A stretch of DNA of 6,591 nt. Source: Oscillospiraceae bacterium (GTDB lineage: Bacteria; Bacillota_A; Clostridia; Oscillospirales; Oscillospiraceae). Location: the NCBI GenBank assembly GCA_016302015.1, contig JAEDOJ010000089.1:1-6591 (forward strand). The letters run 5' to 3'. Position 1 is the stretch's first letter; the number at the start of each line of letters is the position of its first letter. The notes beneath the pieces are model-generated. The model ran no database searches and was not told the origin of the DNA. It was given only the letters and a program-made list of their open reading frames with translations. Made by a program: the position numbers and the translations under genes. Below, one piece after another: positions 6,020 to 6,591 of the stretch.

Positions 6020-6025
6020 TTTACC

Positions 6026-6265
6026 ATGGTTAAGATTAGACTGAGAAGAATGGGCGCCAAGAAGGCTCCTTACTATCGCATTGTTGTTGCTGATTCCCGC
6101 AGCCCCCGTGACGGCCGCTGCATCGAGGAAATCGGCACCTACAATCCCCTGACCCAGCCCGCAACTGTCACTGTTGACGTGGAGAAGGCGCAGCAGTGGA
6201 TCAAGAACGGCGCACAGCCGACCGACACCGTAAAGGCTCTGCTGAAGAAGGCGAACGTCCTTTAA
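6026..6265 (+). CDS. rpsP: 30S ribosomal protein bS16
   Basis: This small-subunit ribosomal protein binds 16S rRNA and helps order assembly of the 30S body. The 79-residue product begins [20 protein letters not shown], the hallmark N-terminus of the family. It continues with [21 protein letters not shown] and ends with the [19 protein letters not shown] segment. Length and all recognisable motifs are normal. It sits between ffh and khpA, the usual arrangement in Firmicutes, and is probably transcribed from the promoter before ylxM. The hairpin-rich 83-nt spacer upstream could adjust its expression relative to ffh. Confidence 0.98.
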   Translation: MVKIRLRRMGAKKAPYYRIVVADSRSPRDGRCIEEIGTYNPLTQPATVTVDVEKAQQWIKNGAQPTDTVKALLKKANVL

Positions 6266-6283
6266 TTTGGAGGGAGTTTTACG

Positions 6284-6514
6284 ATGAAGGAACTCTTGCT
6301 CTACGTGGCAAAACAGTTGGTTGATCATCCCGACGCCGTCACGGTCACAGAGAGAGAGGACGCAGATACCACGGTGCTTGAGCTGCGAGTTGCCCCGGAG
6401 GATATGGGCAAGGTTATCGGCAGACAGGGCCGCATTGCCAAAGAGATCCGCACCATCGTGAAGACCGTTGCCCAGCGCAACGGCAAGAGCGTCACCGTTG
6501 ACATCGTTGACTGA
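6284..6514 (+). CDS. khpA: KH-domain RNA-binding protein KhpA
   Basis: KhpA (older names YlqC or UPF0109) is a small single-KH-domain protein that binds RNA. In several Gram-positive bacteria it pairs with KhpB (Jag/EloR) and affects cell division or elongation and small-RNA metabolism. This copy has 76 residues, the family norm. The KH signature is GKVIGRQGRIAKEIRTIV (42-59), with the GRQG form of the GxxG loop that contacts nucleic acid. The N-terminal helix is KELLLYVAKQLVDHPDAV. The ATG is preceded by GGAGGGAG seven bases upstream and follows rpsP after an 18-nt gap. It is the last gene before a strong terminator, so it likely ends the ylxM-ffh-rpsP-khpA transcript. Confidence 0.95.
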   Translation: MKELLLYVAKQLVDHPDAVTVTEREDADTTVLELRVAPEDMGKVIGRQGRIAKEIRTIVKTVAQRNGKSVTVDIVD

Positions 6515-6521
6515 TCAAGTC

Positions 6522-6561
6522 AAAAAGAAGCAGGACTGCATTGCGGTTCTGCTTCTTTTTT
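6522..6561 (+). terminator. Intrinsic terminator after khpA
   Basis: AAAAAGAAGCAG (6522-6533) pairs perfectly with CTGCTTCTTTTT (6549-6560). The inner part continues with wobble and Watson-Crick pairs to a tiny ATT loop (6540-6542), for about 18 bp in all. The right arm ends in six Ts (6556-6561). The A-run at the left foot may also let it work in the opposite direction. Confidence 0.92.
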
Positions 6562-6591
6562 GAGAAAAACCTCGAGAGGAGACTCCGGGCT
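6562..6591 (+). other. Possible leader and ribosome binding site of a downstream gene
   Basis: After the terminator, AGAGGAG (6575-6581) could be a ribosome binding site for a plus-strand gene whose start codon would fall at or just past the right edge. No coding sequence is visible. In related genomes rimM and trmD often follow khpA, but nothing here shows that directly. Confidence 0.25.

Noticed and set aside
5987..6025. Upstream in-frame ATG extending rpsP by 13 residues
   Set aside because: It has no ribosome binding site, starts inside a hairpin, and the extension is unlike any bS16. The ATG at 6026 has GGAGG at ideal spacing.

Overview
The window looks like part of a Gram-positive, Firmicutes chromosome, probably a moderately GC-rich gut-type member of the Clostridia such as the Oscillospiraceae. 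This is an inference. It rests on the ylxM-ffh-rpsP-khpA order, strong AGGAGG-type ribosome binding sites, sigma-A-like promoters, U-tailed intrinsic terminators and GC-rich third codon positions. No rRNA, tRNA, CRISPR array, insertion sequence or phage gene is visible.

Left part (1-3346, minus strand): a three-gene operon for a molybdenum hydroxylase of the xanthine dehydrogenase family, transcribed right to left as xdhA (molybdopterin subunit), xdhB (FAD subunit) and xdhC ([2Fe-2S] subunit, cut by the left edge). The genes are packed with a 3-nt gap and a 1-nt TAATG overlap. The order and the residue patterns resemble E. coli xdhABC. Electrons from the hydroxylated substrate would pass from the Mo centre through FeS clusters to FAD.

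Middle (3347-3546): a 200-bp AT-rich divergent control region. It holds a candidate extended -10 promoter for xdhA, a candidate promoter for mocA, and small symmetric or repeated motifs between them. Rightward from it runs mocA (3547-4122), a MobA-like nucleotidyltransferase expected to make the cytosine-dinucleotide form of the molybdenum cofactor. That is the form used by many bacterial hydroxylases of this family, so the divergent pair plausibly forms a small module of enzyme plus cofactor maturation. mocA ends in a strong terminator.

Right part (4160-6591, plus strand): a core housekeeping operon driven by a promoter with perfect -35 and -10 hexamers and 17-bp spacing. It contains ylxM (helix-turn-helix partner of the SRP system), ffh (SRP GTPase), rpsP (ribosomal protein bS16) and khpA (KH-domain RNA-binding protein), and closes with a long intrinsic terminator at 6522-6561. 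The last 30 bases contain a possible ribosome binding site for a gene beyond the window.

Overall this is a metabolic accessory module next to a conserved translation and secretion operon. I see no convincing novel biological system. The points most worth checking are the divergent xdhA/mocA control region, the inverted repeat on the ffh-operon promoter, and the hairpin-rich ffh-rpsP spacer.
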